64,000 nt of DNA from Hymenobacter terricola (GTDB taxonomy: Bacteria; Bacteroidota; Bacteroidia; Cytophagales; Hymenobacteraceae): assembly GCF_017921975.2 (NCBI RefSeq), contig NZ_JAGEMO020000051.1, positions 1 to 64,000 of the forward strand, given 5' to 3'. The number at the start of each line of letters is the position of its first letter. Position 1 is the stretch's first letter. Position numbers and translations under genes: made by a program. Below are positions 24,701 through 34,300 of the stretch, piece by piece. The notes under the pieces are model-generated. The model saw only the letters and a list, made by a program, of their open reading frames with translations. It was not told the origin of the DNA and did no database searches.

Positions 24701-25168
24701 TTAGAATCGGAAGTGCGAGAAGGCTTTGTTAGCCTCTGCCATGCGGTGGGTGTCGTCTTTTTTCTTGACGGCAGCACCTTCACCTTTAGCAGCAGCGATG
24801 ATTTCGCCAGCCAACTTGTCCTTCATGGTTTTCTCACCACGACGACGAGCGTACTGAATCATCCATTTGGCACCCACCGAAATGCGGCGGTCGGCGCGCA
24901 CTTCAATCGGAACCTGGAAGGTGGCACCACCTACGCGGCGGCTTTTCACTTCCACGGTGGGCATCACGTTGTTCAACGCTTTGCGCCACATTTCGAGGCC
25001 ACTCTCCTTGGTGCGCTGCTCCACGAGGTCGCAGGCGTCATAGAAGATGGTGTACGCCAGGTTTTTCTTACCGTCGTACATCATGTAGTTCACAAAGCGG
25101 GTTACCAGCGTCTCCTTGTATTTAGGGTCCGGCAGCAAGATGCGCTTTTTTGGTTTAGACTTTCTCAT
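24701..25168 (-). CDS. rpsG: Small ribosomal subunit protein uS7
   Basis: S7 nucleates assembly of the 30S head and contacts the E-site tRNA. The 155-residue protein begins MRKSKPKKRILLPDPKYKET and contains TRFVNYMMYDGKKNLAYTIF, NVMPTVEVKSRRVGGATFQV and PIEVRADRRISVGAKWMIQY, ending in NKAFSHFRF. The order rpsL-rpsG-fusA is the str operon. Confidence 0.98.
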   Translation of the reverse strand: MRKSKPKKRILLPDPKYKETLVTRFVNYMMYDGKKNLAYTIFYDACDLVEQRTKESGLEMWRKALNNVMPTVEVKSRRVGGATFQVPIEVRADRRISVGAKWMIQYARRRGEKTMKDKLAGEIIAAAKGEGAAVKKKDDTHRMAEANKAFSHFRF

Positions 25169-25176
25169 TGGTTTAT

Positions 25177-25260
25177 TTAGTTGTCAGTTGTTAGTTGCTA
25201 GTTGTCAGCTGCTAAGGCTTTGAAACCCGAGCAACCAACAACTAGCAACTGACAACTAAT
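25177..25260. repeat. Heptamer-word inverted repeat between rpsL and rpsG
   Basis: The left arm (25180-25214) reads GTTGTCA, GTTGTTA, GTTGCTA, GTTGTCA, GCTGCTA in strict 7-base steps. The right arm (25231-25260) is its near-inverse (CAACTAGCAACTGACAACTAA). The right arm ends four bases from the rpsL stop codon. It can fold into a long hairpin in the rpsL-rpsG mRNA. Confidence 0.8.
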
Positions 25261-25263
25261 AAA

Positions 25264-25695
25264 TTATTTCTTCTTCTTAGCGGGAGCTGCTTTGCCGCCT
25301 TTGCCGGCTGCTGCAACCTGACCGGGCTTCGGACGCTTGGCACCGTATTTCGAGCGGCGCTGCGTGCGGCCGCTTACACCGGCGGTGTCCAGGGCGCCAC
25401 GGATAATGTGGTAGCGAACACCTGGCAAGTCTTTAACCCGGCCGCCACGAATCAGCACGATGCTGTGTTCCTGGAGGTTGTGGCCTTCACCGGGGATGTA
25501 TGCGTTTACTTCCTTACCGTTGGTAAGGCGCACACGGGCCACTTTGCGCATAGCCGAGTTCGGCTTCTTAGGCGTGGTGGTGTACACACGGGTGCACACG
25601 CCCCGACGCTGCGGGCACGAATCAAGGGCGGGCGACTTCGACTTGGTAGTCAAAGCCTCACGGCCTTTCCGTACTAACTGATTGATGGTTGGCAT
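25264..25695 (-). CDS. rpsL: Small ribosomal subunit protein uS12
   Basis: S12 lies at the decoding centre and controls fidelity. The 143 residues include VYTTTPKKPNSAMRKVARVR (about residues 38-57) and IPGEGHNLQEHSIVLIRGGR, then VKDLPGVRYHIIRGALDTAG. The streptomycin-sensitive type Lys residues in TPKKPNS are present. A Lys/Ala-rich tail of about 18 residues follows the conserved KYGAKRPK. It starts the str operon behind a full promoter at 25743-25773. Confidence 0.98.
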   Translation of the reverse strand: MPTINQLVRKGREALTTKSKSPALDSCPQRRGVCTRVYTTTPKKPNSAMRKVARVRLTNGKEVNAYIPGEGHNLQEHSIVLIRGGRVKDLPGVRYHIIRGALDTAGVSGRTQRRSKYGAKRPKPGQVAAAGKGGKAAPAKKKK

Positions 25696-25742
25696 TTAAG
25701 GAATGGTTTGTTTGGAGCCGTTTGCCCCTAAAATTTGGCTTG

Positions 25743-25773
25743 CAAAGGTAAGATTATTTCGCCGCAATAGCAA
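25743..25773 (-). promoter_or_regulatory. Promoter for rpsL-rpsG-fusA-rpsJ
   Basis: TACCTTTG on the minus strand (25743-25750) with TTG at 25771-25773, spacer 20 bases, is an exact Bacteroidota match. It lies 48 bases upstream of the rpsL ATG. Confidence 0.75.
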
Positions 25774-25877
25774 ACAGCGTGAGGATGTTAATTTTAAGGT
25801 CATCGGTTTGGGCCTAGAGTCAAAAGCGCCTCCACTACAAATGGAGGCGCTTTCGCAGCTACAACTTCTGGTTCACC

Positions 25878-26201
25878 CTACGCCTCCCCTACCGCACCAC
25901 CGAAGTTCATCGGGTAGCTCGGGGCTTCGTTCTGCATCTTGATTGGACCGAAGGCGGCTTCAAACCGCTCGATGTTCTCGGTGAGGGCTTGCAGCAGGCG
26001 CTTGGCGTGCTCGGGCGTGACGACGATGCGCGCCTTCACCTTGGCCTTGGGCAGGCCGGGCATCATGCGGATGAAGTCAATTACGAATTCGCTGTTGCTG
26101 TGCGCAATCATGGCGAGGTTGGCGTATTCGCCCTCGGCCATGGCTTCGGAAAGCTCGATGTTGATGGCGTTCGGGTCCGGGTTTTGGTCGGTTGGTTGCA
26201 T
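25878..26201 (-). CDS. DUF3467-family protein
   Basis: The chosen ATG at 26199-26201 gives 107 residues starting MQPTDQNPDPNAINIELSEA. The body reads EGEYANLAMIAHSNSEFVID then FIRMMPGLPKAKVKARIVVT, PEHAKRLLQALTENIERFEA and FGPIK, which is the DUF3467 pattern. The family is small, widespread and of unknown function. There is no signal peptide or transmembrane helix. In many Bacteroidota a gene of this family lies next to rpoC; here one extra small gene separates them. It lies 28 bases after that gene. Confidence 0.88.
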   Translation of the reverse strand: MQPTDQNPDPNAINIELSEAMAEGEYANLAMIAHSNSEFVIDFIRMMPGLPKAKVKARIVVTPEHAKRLLQALTENIERFEAAFGPIKMQNEAPSYPMNFGGAVGEA

Positions 26202-26229
26202 ATGATTTACTTGGCTGTTTACCGGCAAT

Positions 26230-26541
26230 CTATTCTAAAAGAGAAGTTTTCGCTTTGTGAAGTGCTTCAATTAATAGGTCAAAGTCTACAACTTTATTGG
26301 TCTTTTTGTCATCTAGCAAGCTAAATAACTCAACCATGACTTTATCTGGCCCTTCTTCTTTACTAACTATAGCCACTAGTTGTCCATTTGACTTGACTTC
26401 GATATGGTCGAATTGGTCAATTTCTTTCTCTTCTGCCCATTTTTTAGCGGACGCAGTAGTTTCAGCGTTTTCAACATACACATATGCTACAAGTTCTTCG
26501 TAGTCAATAGGACTTCCAATTACGATTGTATACTTCGGCAT
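26230..26541 (-). CDS. Small acidic protein of unknown function between rpoC and the DUF3467 gene
   Basis: I do not recognise this 103-residue protein. It starts MPKYTIVIGSPIDYEELVAY and contains VENAETTASAKKWAEEKEID, IEVKSNGQLVAIVSKEEGPD and an acidic, helical C-terminus. It looks soluble, without signal peptide or membrane segment. The coding sequence is far more AT-rich than rpoC and DUF3467 on either side, which suggests an inserted gene. It starts 30 bases after the rpoC terminator and reads in the same direction. Confidence 0.75.
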   Translation of the reverse strand: MPKYTIVIGSPIDYEELVAYVYVENAETTASAKKWAEEKEIDQFDHIEVKSNGQLVAIVSKEEGPDKVMVELFSLLDDKKTNKVVDFDLLIEALHKAKTSLLE

Positions 26542-26571
26542 CGTCTCATGTTGTAATTAATCTTAAACAGA

Positions 26572-26603
26572 AAAAGCCGACCGGGATACCCCAGTCGGCT
26601 TTT
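26572..26603 (-). terminator. Intrinsic terminator after rpoC
   Basis: On the minus strand AAAAGCCGAC pairs with GTCGGCTTTT (10 bp, 12-nt loop), followed by T and C. It lies 21 bases past the rpoC stop. Confidence 0.85.
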
Positions 26604-26624
26604 CCATTACAAACCTACGGCAGA

Positions 26625-29600
26625 TTACTCGGCCGACACTTCGCGCTTGCCAGCCCGGCTGGGGCGCTTGGCGGGAACGGCGGCTTCGGCAGCTTGCGCG
26701 GCTTGGGCAGCTTCCATCTCCTCTTTCGAGCCGACAATCTGGCGGGTGTACTCGCGCAGACCGGTACCGGCCGGGATGAGGTGACCGACGATTACGTTCT
26801 CCTTCAAGCCCAGCAGCTGGTCGGCCTTGCCACGGATGGCGGCTTCGCTCAGCACCTTGGTCGTCTCCTGGAAGGATGCGGCCGAGATGAACGAGGCAGT
26901 GCCCAGCGAGGCCTGCGTGATGCCTTGCAGCGTGGGGCGCGAAACCGAAGGCTGCGCATCGCGCACTTGCACGAGGGCAAGGTCGCGGCGTTTCAGGCTG
27001 CTGTTCTCGTCGCGGAGGCGACGGGCCGTCACAATCTGACCAGGCTTCATGTTGCTCGAATCACCGGCTTCGGTCACCACTTTCATGTCGATAATCATGT
27101 CGTTCTCGGCCATGAAGATGATTTTATCAATCACCTGGTTTTCGAGGAACGACGTGTCACCGGCATCCAGAATCACCACTTTCTGCATCATCTGGCGCAC
27201 TACCACCTCGATGTGCTTGTCGTTGATTTTCACACCCTGCAAGCGGTACACTTCCTGAATCTCGTTCACGAGGTACTCCTGCACGGCGCCGGGTCCCTGA
27301 ATGCTCAGAATGTCCGAAGGCGTGATGGCACCATCCGACAGCGGCATGCCGGCGCGGATAAAGTCGTTGTCCTGCACCAGAATGTGCTTCGACAGCGGCA
27401 CCATGTACTTCTTCTTGACCCCGTCTTTCGACTCGACGTAGATTTCCCGGTTACCGCGTTTCACGGTGCCGTAGGTTACCACGCCGTCGATTTCCGATAC
27501 CACGGCGGGGTTCGACGGGTTCCGGGCTTCGAAAAGCTCCGTTACGCGGGGCAGACCACCGGTGATGTCGCGGGTTTTGCCCACGGCCCGAGGAATCTTG
27601 GCCAGGATTTGTCCGGCTTTGATTTTCTCGTTGTTCTCCACGCTGATGTGCGAGCCCACCGGGATGCTGTAGGCCTTCTGGCCTTCAGCGTCGCCCTTTT
27701 TGCCGGGGCGAATGATGATGGACGGGTTCTGGTCCTTGGCCTTTGACTCGATGATAACCTTCTCGCGGTGACCGGTCTGTTCGTCCGATTCCTCACGATA
27801 CGTGATGCCTTCGGTGATGGCGTCGTACTGCACGGTACCGTCGAACTCGGCAAGAATAACGGCGTTGTACGGGTCCCAGTTGTTCAACTCCTGGCCTTTC
27901 TCCACTTCCTGGCCTTCTTCCACCAGCATGAAAGAACCGTAAGGAACGTGGTTTGAGGTAAACACCTTGCCAGTGCCTTTCTCCACGATGCGGATTTCGC
28001 CCGAGCGACCCATTACCACGGCACCCTTCACGCCTTCGGCGGTAGTGGTGGCCACGGTACGTACGTCTTCAAACTCCACCACACCGGCGAACTTGGACTT
28101 GATGCTCGACTCAACTGCGATGTTGGAAGCCGTACCACCTACGTGGAAGGTACGCAAGGTCAACTGCGTGCCAGGCTCACCAATCGACTGAGCGGCGATA
28201 ACACCAACCGCCTCGCCACGCTGCACCATACGGCCCGAAGCCAGGTTACGGCCGTAGCACTTGGCGCAGATGCCGCGCTTGCTTTCGCAAGTCAGCACCG
28301 AGCGAATCTCCACCGACTCAATGCTGGTAGCATCAATGCGACGCGTCGTGTCTTCCTTGATTTCCGAACCGGAAGTCAGGATAATCTCATCGGTCAGCGG
28401 GTCGATGATATCGTGAACCGTTACGCGGCCCAGGATACGCTCGGCCAGCGGCTCAACGATGTCCTCGTTGTCTTTCAACGCGAAGGTTTCGATGCCACGC
28501 AGGGTACCGCAGTCCGGCTCGTTTACGATTACGTCCTGCGAAACGTCTACCAGACGACGGGTCAGGTAGCCGGCGTCAGCCGTCTTCAGAGCCGTGTCAG
28601 CCAGACCTTTCCGGGCACCGTGCGTCGAGATAAAGTACTCAATTACGTCGAGGCCTTCTTTGAAGTTCGACAGAATCGGGTTTTCGATAATCTCGCCAAT
28701 CGAGCCTTGCAGCGACTTCTGGGGCTTGGCCATCAGGCCACGCATCCCGCCCAACTGACGAATCTGCTCGCGCGAGCCACGGGCTCCCGAGTGCATCATC
28801 ATGTAGATGGAGTTGAAGCCCTGGTTCTCGCGCTCCAAACGACCCATCAGCGTTTCCGTGATTTGGTTGTTGATACGCGTCCAGATATCGATAACCTGGT
28901 TGTAACGCTCGTTGTCGGTAATCAGACCCATCTGGTAGTTCTGAGTAACGGCCTTCACGTCATTCTGGGCTTGCAGCACCAGCTCGTCTTTCTCTTTCGG
29001 AATCTGGATATCGCCCAGGCCCATGCTCAGGCCGCCTTTGTAGGCCGACTGGAAGCCGAGGGTCTTGATGTCGTCCAGGAACTGCGCGGTGCGGGCCATG
29101 CCCGTGCGCTTGAATACCGTCGAGATGATTTGCTGAAGCTTCTTCTTGGTCAGCAGCTCGTCCACGAAACCAACTTCAGCAGGCACAAGCTGATTGAACA
29201 GTACGCGACCGGCCACAGTCTCCACGATTTTGGTAACCAAGTCGTCGTTCTCGTCGCGAATCTGCGTCCGCACCTTAATGTAGGCATGCTTCGACAGCTG
29301 GCCTTCATTGAGAGCAATCACAACTTCTTCGTCCGAGTAGAACACCCGGCCTTCGCCCTGGATTTTCTCGTCGTCGGTGCTGCGCTTGCCTTTGGTCACG
29401 TAATACAGGCCCAGAACCATGTCCTGCGACGGCACCGCGATGGGTGCGCCGTTGGCGGGGTTCAGGATGTTGTGCGACGCCAGCATGAGCATAGAGGCTT
29501 CCAGGATAGCGGCCGGTCCCAGCGGAACGTGCACAGCCATCTGGTCACCGTCAAAGTCAGCGTTGAAAGCCGTACAAACGAGGGGATGCAGCTGGATAGC

Positions 29601-30977
29601 CTTGCCCTCGATGAGGCGCGGCTGGAACGCCTGGATGCCCAGACGGTGAAGCGTAGGGGCCCGGTTGAGGAGCACTGGGTGGCCTTTCAGCACATTTTCC
29701 AGGATGTCCCAAACAACGGCGTCCTTGCGGTCCACGATTTTCTTAGCCGATTTCACCGTCTTCACAATACCGCGCTCGATGAGCTTGCGGATGATGAACG
29801 GCTTGAACAGCTCGGCCGCCATGTTCTTGGGCAGGCCACATTCGTGCAGCTTCAGCTCCGGACCCACGACGATTACCGAACGACCCGAGTAGTCGACCCG
29901 CTTACCGAGCAGGTTCTGACGGAAGCGGCCCTGCTTGCCTTTCAGCATATCGGACAGCGACTTCAGGGCGCGGTTGCCTTCGGCGCGCACGGCGTTCACC
30001 TTGCGCGAGTTGTCGAACAGGGAGTCAACGGCTTCCTGCAGCATCCGTTTCTCGTTCCGCAGAATTACCTCCGGCGCTTTGATTTCAATCAGGCGCTTGA
30101 GGCGGTTGTTGCGGATGATAACGCGACGGTACAGGTCGTTCAGGTCGGAAGTGGCGAAACGGCCACCGTCGAGCGGAACGAGGGGACGCAGTTCCGGAGG
30201 AATCACCGGCACCATGCGGATAACCATCCACTCGGGGCGGTTTTCCACGCGGGTAGCGGCGTCACGGAAAGCTTCCACTACGCGCAGACGCTTCAGGGCC
30301 TCAGCCTTACGCTGCTGCGAGGTTTCGTGGGCAGCCGAGTCCCGCAGCGAGTAGCTCAACTCGTCCAGGTTGATGCGCTCCAGCAACATGTGCAGGGCAT
30401 CAGCACCCATGCGGGCGATGAACTTGTTGGGGTCCTCGTTGGGCAGCATCTGGTTCTCCCGGGGGAGCTTGTCGATGATGTCCAGGTACTCGTCTTCGGT
30501 GAGGAAGTCGAGAATCTGCACGCCTTCTTCAGCCAAAGTGCCGGGCTGAACAACGACGTACCGCTCGTAATAGATAATCTGGTCGAGCTTCTTGGTGGGC
30601 AGGCCCAGCAGGTATCCGATTTTGTTGGGTAGCGACTTGAAGTACCAGATGTGGGCAACGGGCACCACCAACTCGATGTGGCCCATGCGCTCACGACGCA
30701 CCTTCTTCTCGGTCACCTCCACGCCGCAACGGTCGCAGATAATGCCCTTGTAGCGGATGCGCTTGTACTTACCACAGTGGCATTCCCAGTCCTTCACCGG
30801 ACCGAAAATCCGCTCGCAGAACAAGCCACCCATCTCGGGCTTGTACGTGCGGTAATTGATGGTTTCAGGCTTCACCACTTCGCCGGTGCTGCGCTCCAGA
30901 ATTGCTTCGGGCGAGGCCAGCGAAATGGTGACTTTGGAGAAGTCCTGCACCAGTTTCTTGTTTTTTGCGAAAGCCAT
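26625..30977 (-). CDS. rpoC: DNA-directed RNA polymerase subunit beta'
   Basis: Beta' carries the catalytic magnesium site. The zinc ribbon Cys66, Cys68, Cys81, Cys84 is in ECHCGKYKRIRYKGIICDRC. The lid/rudder region reads GRFRQNLLGKRVDYSGRSVI (about residues 350-369), and the catalytic NADFDGDQM motif is at residues 472-480. A second zinc site is visible in CESKRGICAKCYG, and the trigger-loop region is GEPGTQLTLRTFHVGG. The 1450 residues are the usual Bacteroidota length and the frame is uninterrupted. The C-terminal tail is Ala-rich. A 416-base spacer separates it from rpoB. Confidence 0.98.
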   Translation of the reverse strand: MAFAKNKKLVQDFSKVTISLASPEAILERSTGEVVKPETINYRTYKPEMGGLFCERIFGPVKDWECHCGKYKRIRYKGIICDRCGVEVTEKKVRRERMGHIELVVPVAHIWYFKSLPNKIGYLLGLPTKKLDQIIYYERYVVVQPGTLAEEGVQILDFLTEDEYLDIIDKLPRENQMLPNEDPNKFIARMGADALHMLLERINLDELSYSLRDSAAHETSQQRKAEALKRLRVVEAFRDAATRVENRPEWMVIRMVPVIPPELRPLVPLDGGRFATSDLNDLYRRVIIRNNRLKRLIEIKAPEVILRNEKRMLQEAVDSLFDNSRKVNAVRAEGNRALKSLSDMLKGKQGRFRQNLLGKRVDYSGRSVIVVGPELKLHECGLPKNMAAELFKPFIIRKLIERGIVKTVKSAKKIVDRKDAVVWDILENVLKGHPVLLNRAPTLHRLGIQAFQPRLIEGKAIQLHPLVCTAFNADFDGDQMAVHVPLGPAAILEASMLMLASHNILNPANGAPIAVPSQDMVLGLYYVTKGKRSTDDEKIQGEGRVFYSDEEVVIALNEGQLSKHAYIKVRTQIRDENDDLVTKIVETVAGRVLFNQLVPAEVGFVDELLTKKKLQQIISTVFKRTGMARTAQFLDDIKTLGFQSAYKGGLSMGLGDIQIPKEKDELVLQAQNDVKAVTQNYQMGLITDNERYNQVIDIWTRINNQITETLMGRLERENQGFNSIYMMMHSGARGSREQIRQLGGMRGLMAKPQKSLQGSIGEIIENPILSNFKEGLDVIEYFISTHGARKGLADTALKTADAGYLTRRLVDVSQDVIVNEPDCGTLRGIETFALKDNEDIVEPLAERILGRVTVHDIIDPLTDEIILTSGSEIKEDTTRRIDATSIESVEIRSVLTCESKRGICAKCYGRNLASGRMVQRGEAVGVIAAQSIGEPGTQLTLRTFHVGGTASNIAVESSIKSKFAGVVEFEDVRTVATTTAEGVKGAVVMGRSGEIRIVEKGTGKVFTSNHVPYGSFMLVEEGQEVEKGQELNNWDPYNAVILAEFDGTVQYDAITEGITYREESDEQTGHREKVIIESKAKDQNPSIIIRPGKKGDAEGQKAYSIPVGSHISVENNEKIKAGQILAKIPRAVGKTRDITGGLPRVTELFEARNPSNPAVVSEIDGVVTYGTVKRGNREIYVESKDGVKKKYMVPLSKHILVQDNDFIRAGMPLSDGAITPSDILSIQGPGAVQEYLVNEIQEVYRLQGVKINDKHIEVVVRQMMQKVVILDAGDTSFLENQVIDKIIFMAENDMIIDMKVVTEAGDSSNMKPGQIVTARRLRDENSSLKRRDLALVQVRDAQPSVSRPTLQGITQASLGTASFISAASFQETTKVLSEAAIRGKADQLLGLKENVIVGHLIPAGTGLREYTRQIVGSKEEMEAAQAAQAAEAAVPAKRPSRAGKREVSAE

Positions 30978-30990
30978 TTGATTGGTTTTA

Positions 30991-31068
30991 AGCTGTTAGC
31001 TGTTGGCTTTGAGCTGTTTGCTCCTTCACCCTTCGCCAGAAGGGCGCAAGAGAAGCAAACAGTTTGAC
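30991..31068. repeat. Heptamer repeats and hairpin just upstream of rpoC
   Basis: AGCTGTT, AGCTGTT, GGCTTTG, AGCTGTT, TGCTCCT follow each other in 7-base steps from 30991. GCAAACAGT at about 31055 is the partial inverse of the arm, with CCCTTC/GAAGGG pairing between them. The element begins 14 bases upstream of the rpoC start. Confidence 0.65.
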
Positions 31069-31076
31069 ACTTAGAA

Positions 31077-31120
31077 AAGTGCCTTTGCTGAACAGATAGG
31101 TATGTTTGGCAAAGGCACTT
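31077..31120 (-). terminator. Terminator-like hairpin (possible attenuator) between rpoB and rpoC
   Basis: A perfect 12-bp stem AAGTGCCTTTGC/GCAAAGGCACTT with a 20-nt loop is followed on the minus strand by TTTTC. It resembles a weak intrinsic terminator or attenuator that would lower rpoC expression relative to rpoB. Confidence 0.6.
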
Positions 31121-31316
31121 CCAAAAGGTCTATTTATTAAATCTGACCGGCAGCGCGGAACGGCGGAAGGCCTTCGATTAGGAAATTCAGAGAGAAAACT
31201 GCTGTACTGACCATATCTCGGAACAGCCTCCCCTATTTCTTTCACCGAAGCGTTTTCGCACCCTTCGTTACCAGAGTAGCTCAATCAGCGGCTCCTGTTG
31301 CCTGCCGGCAGGGGTT

Positions 31317-31393
31317 TGGTTGTTAGTTGCTCGTTGCCTGTTATTAGTTTCAATAAGAAATTTAACAACTCACAGCGAGCAACCGACAACTAA
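31317..31393. repeat. Heptamer-word inverted repeat touching the rpoB stop codon
   Basis: The left arm (31317-31350) has the words TTGTTAG, TTGCTCG, TTGCCTG, TTATTAG; the right arm (31363-31393) reads AACAACTCACAGCGAGCAAC then CGACAACTAAT. The right arm ends exactly where the rpoB stop codon (31394-31396) begins. Confidence 0.75.
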
Positions 31394-34300
31394 TTATTCC
31401 AAGGTAATTTCCAGCGCTAGACCACGCAGTTCGTGGAGCAACACGTTGAACGACTCGGGGATGTTGGGCTTGGGCAATACGTCGCCTTTTACAATGGCTT
31501 CGTACGCTTTAGCACGGCCGACCACGTCATCCGACTTCACCGTCAGAATTTCCTGGAGCACGTTGGACGCGCCGAAGGCCTCCAGTGCCCACACTTCCAT
31601 CTCGCCGAAGCGCTGACCACCGAACTGCGCCTTACCACCCAGCGGTTGCTGCGTGATGAGCGAGTACGGCCCGATGGAACGAGCGTGCATCTTGTCATCC
31701 ACCAAGTGACCAAGTTTGAGCATATAAATCACGCCCACGGTCACCGGCTGGTCAAACTGCTGGCCGGTCAGGCCATCGTGCAGGTAAGTCCGGCCGAAGG
31801 TGGGCAAGCCCGCCTCGGTCAACTCCGCCGATACTTCGGCTTCGGTAGCACCGTCGAAAATCGGGGTAGCGTACGTGCGACCCAATTTCAGGCCAGCCCA
31901 ACCGAGTACGGTCTCGTAAATCTGCCCGATGTTCATGCGGCTAGGCACACCCAGGGGGTTCAGTACGATGTCCATCGGCGTGCCGTCGGCCAGGAAAGGC
32001 ATGTCCTCATCGCGTACGATGCGGGCTACCACACCTTTGTTTCCGTGGCGACCTGCCATTTTATCACCCACCTTCAGCTTGCGCTTCTTGGCGATGTAAA
32101 CTTTGGCCAGCTGCACGATGCCAGCGGGCAGCTCATCCCCTACTTCCAGGGTGAAGCGCTGACGCTTGAAGCGCGCGGTGATGGTGTTGCGGCGCTTGGC
32201 GTAGTTACGCACCAGCTCCAGCACCAGGCCATTCACGCGGGCATCAGCCGTCCAGCCTTCCAGAATCAAGTCCTTGAACAAGTTGACTTCTTCCGGAACG
32301 GCGTAGTTGCTTTCGTCCTTGTAAGGATTCTTCTCAGGGAACATCCCCTCGTTGATATTCTTACGATTGAACTTCACACCTTTAGCAATCATCTCCTCGC
32401 CGAAGCGGTGCTTAATGCCCTGGCTCGTCTTGCCTTCCAGCAGTTGCACCAGCTTATCAATCATGATGGCTTTTACACCGCGTAATTCTTGCGCGTAGGT
32501 CGCCTTCAGGTCTTCCACTTCCTTCTTCGACTTAGCCCGGAGGTTTTTGTCTTTTTTAGGACGTGAGAAGAGCTTGGTGCCGATCACCACACCCTGCAAG
32601 GAGGGCGGTGCTTTGAGGGAAGCATCCTTCACATCGCCGGCCTTATCGCCGAAGATGGCGCGAAGCAGCTTCTCTTCCGGAGTCGGGTCCGTCTCGCCTT
32701 TCGGCGTGATTTTACCAATCAGGATGTCGCCTTCCTTCACTTCAGCACCGAGGCGGATAATACCGTTGTCGTCGAGGTTGCGCACGGCTTCTTCGCTCAC
32801 GTTCGGAATTTCCGAGGTCAGTTCTTCTTCGCCGCGCTTGGTCTCGCGCACTTCCAACTCAAACTCCTCAATGTGAATCGAGGTAAAAATGTCGTCGCGA
32901 ACCACGCGCTCCGAGATGACGATGGCATCCTCGAAGTTGTAGCCCTGCCACGGCATAAATGCCACCTGCATGTTGCGGCCCAGGGCGAGTTCGCCCTGGT
33001 TGGTGCCGTAACCTTCGCAGAGGGCCTGGCCTTTGGTTACCCGCTCGCCGCGCTTCACGAGCGGTGTCAGGTTGAGGCAGGTGTCCTGGTTGGTGCGACG
33101 GAACTTGATGAGGTCGTACGTAATACGCTCAGCGTCGAAGCTCACCATGATGTCGTCCTCCGTGAGGTCGTACTTCACCACGATTTTGTTAGCGTCAACG
33201 TAGTCAATCACGCCTTCGCCTTCCGACATAATCAGCGTCCGCGAGTCGCTGGCAATACGCGCTTCCAGACCCGTGCCCACAATAGGAGCCTCGGGGCGAA
33301 GCAGCGGCACCGCCTGGCGCTGCATGTTCGAGCCCATCAGTGCCCGGTTAGCATCATCGTGTTCCAGGAATGGAATCAGCGAAGCTGCAACCGATACAAT
33401 CTGGTTCGGGGCCACGTCCATGTAGGAGTATTCCGACGGATTTACCACCGGGAAGTCACCTTCAAAACGGCCTTTCACCAATTCCTGGGTCAGGTTGCCG
33501 CCTTCATCCAGCAGGGAGTTGGCCTGCGCGATGTGGTGAGTATCCTCTTCCTCAGCAGTCAGGAATTTCACGTTGGGGCTCATGTCCACCTTACCTGCTT
33601 TCACATCACGGTAAGGAGTTTCGATGAAGCCCATGGCATTCACGCGAGCGTGAACACACAGCGACGAAATCAGACCAATGTTAGGTCCTTCCGGTGTTTC
33701 AATCGTGCAAAGACGACCGTAGTGCGTGTAGTGAACGTCACGTACCTCAAAGCCAGCACGCTCACGCGACAGACCTCCCGGCCCGAGCGCCGATACGCGA
33801 CGCTTGTGCGTCACCTCGGCCAGCGGGTTGGTTTGGTCCATGAACTGCGACAGTTGGTTCGTACCGAAGAACGAGTTGATAACGCTGGACAACGTCCGGG
33901 CGTTAATCAGGTCCACTGGCTTGAAGTCCTCGTTGTCACGCACGTTCATGCGCTCCTTAATGGTACGCGCCATCCGGGCCAGGCCCACGCCAAACTGTGC
34001 ATAAAGCTGCTCGCCCACAGTGCGCACCCGACGGTTGCTCAAGTGGTCAATGTCATCGACAATGGCCTTCGAGTTAATCAAGCCAATCAGGTACTTCACG
34101 ATGAGAACAATGTCCTCATTGGTCAACACCCGCGACTCCTGCGCCATGTCAATCTGGAGCTTCTTGTTAATCCGGTAGCGGCCTACTTCCCCGAGGTCGT
34201 AGCGCTTATCCGAGAAAAACAGCTTCTGGATGATGTCACGGGCCGTTTCTTCGTCGGGAGCTTCCGTGTTCCGGAGCTGGCGGTAAATCTGCTCAACGGC

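Larger units (their letters stand above)
30978..31393. other. 416-base rpoB-rpoC spacer
   Basis: No gene is visible. It contains heptamer repeats beside the rpoC start (30991-31068), a terminator-like hairpin (31077-31120), a 12-base palindrome CCTGCCGGCAGG (31301-31312) and a second heptamer inverted repeat beside the rpoB stop (31317-31393). I found no good TTG-N20-TAnnTTTG promoter in it, so rpoC is probably transcribed by read-through from rpoB. Confidence 0.7.

Noticed and set aside
28143..30632. 829-codon open frame on the plus strand opposite rpoC
   Set aside because: It is the complement of the universally conserved rpoC frame; long antisense frames are expected in GC-rich DNA. The same applies to long frames opposite rpoB, fusA, rplB and the T9SS protein gene (53306-55525).
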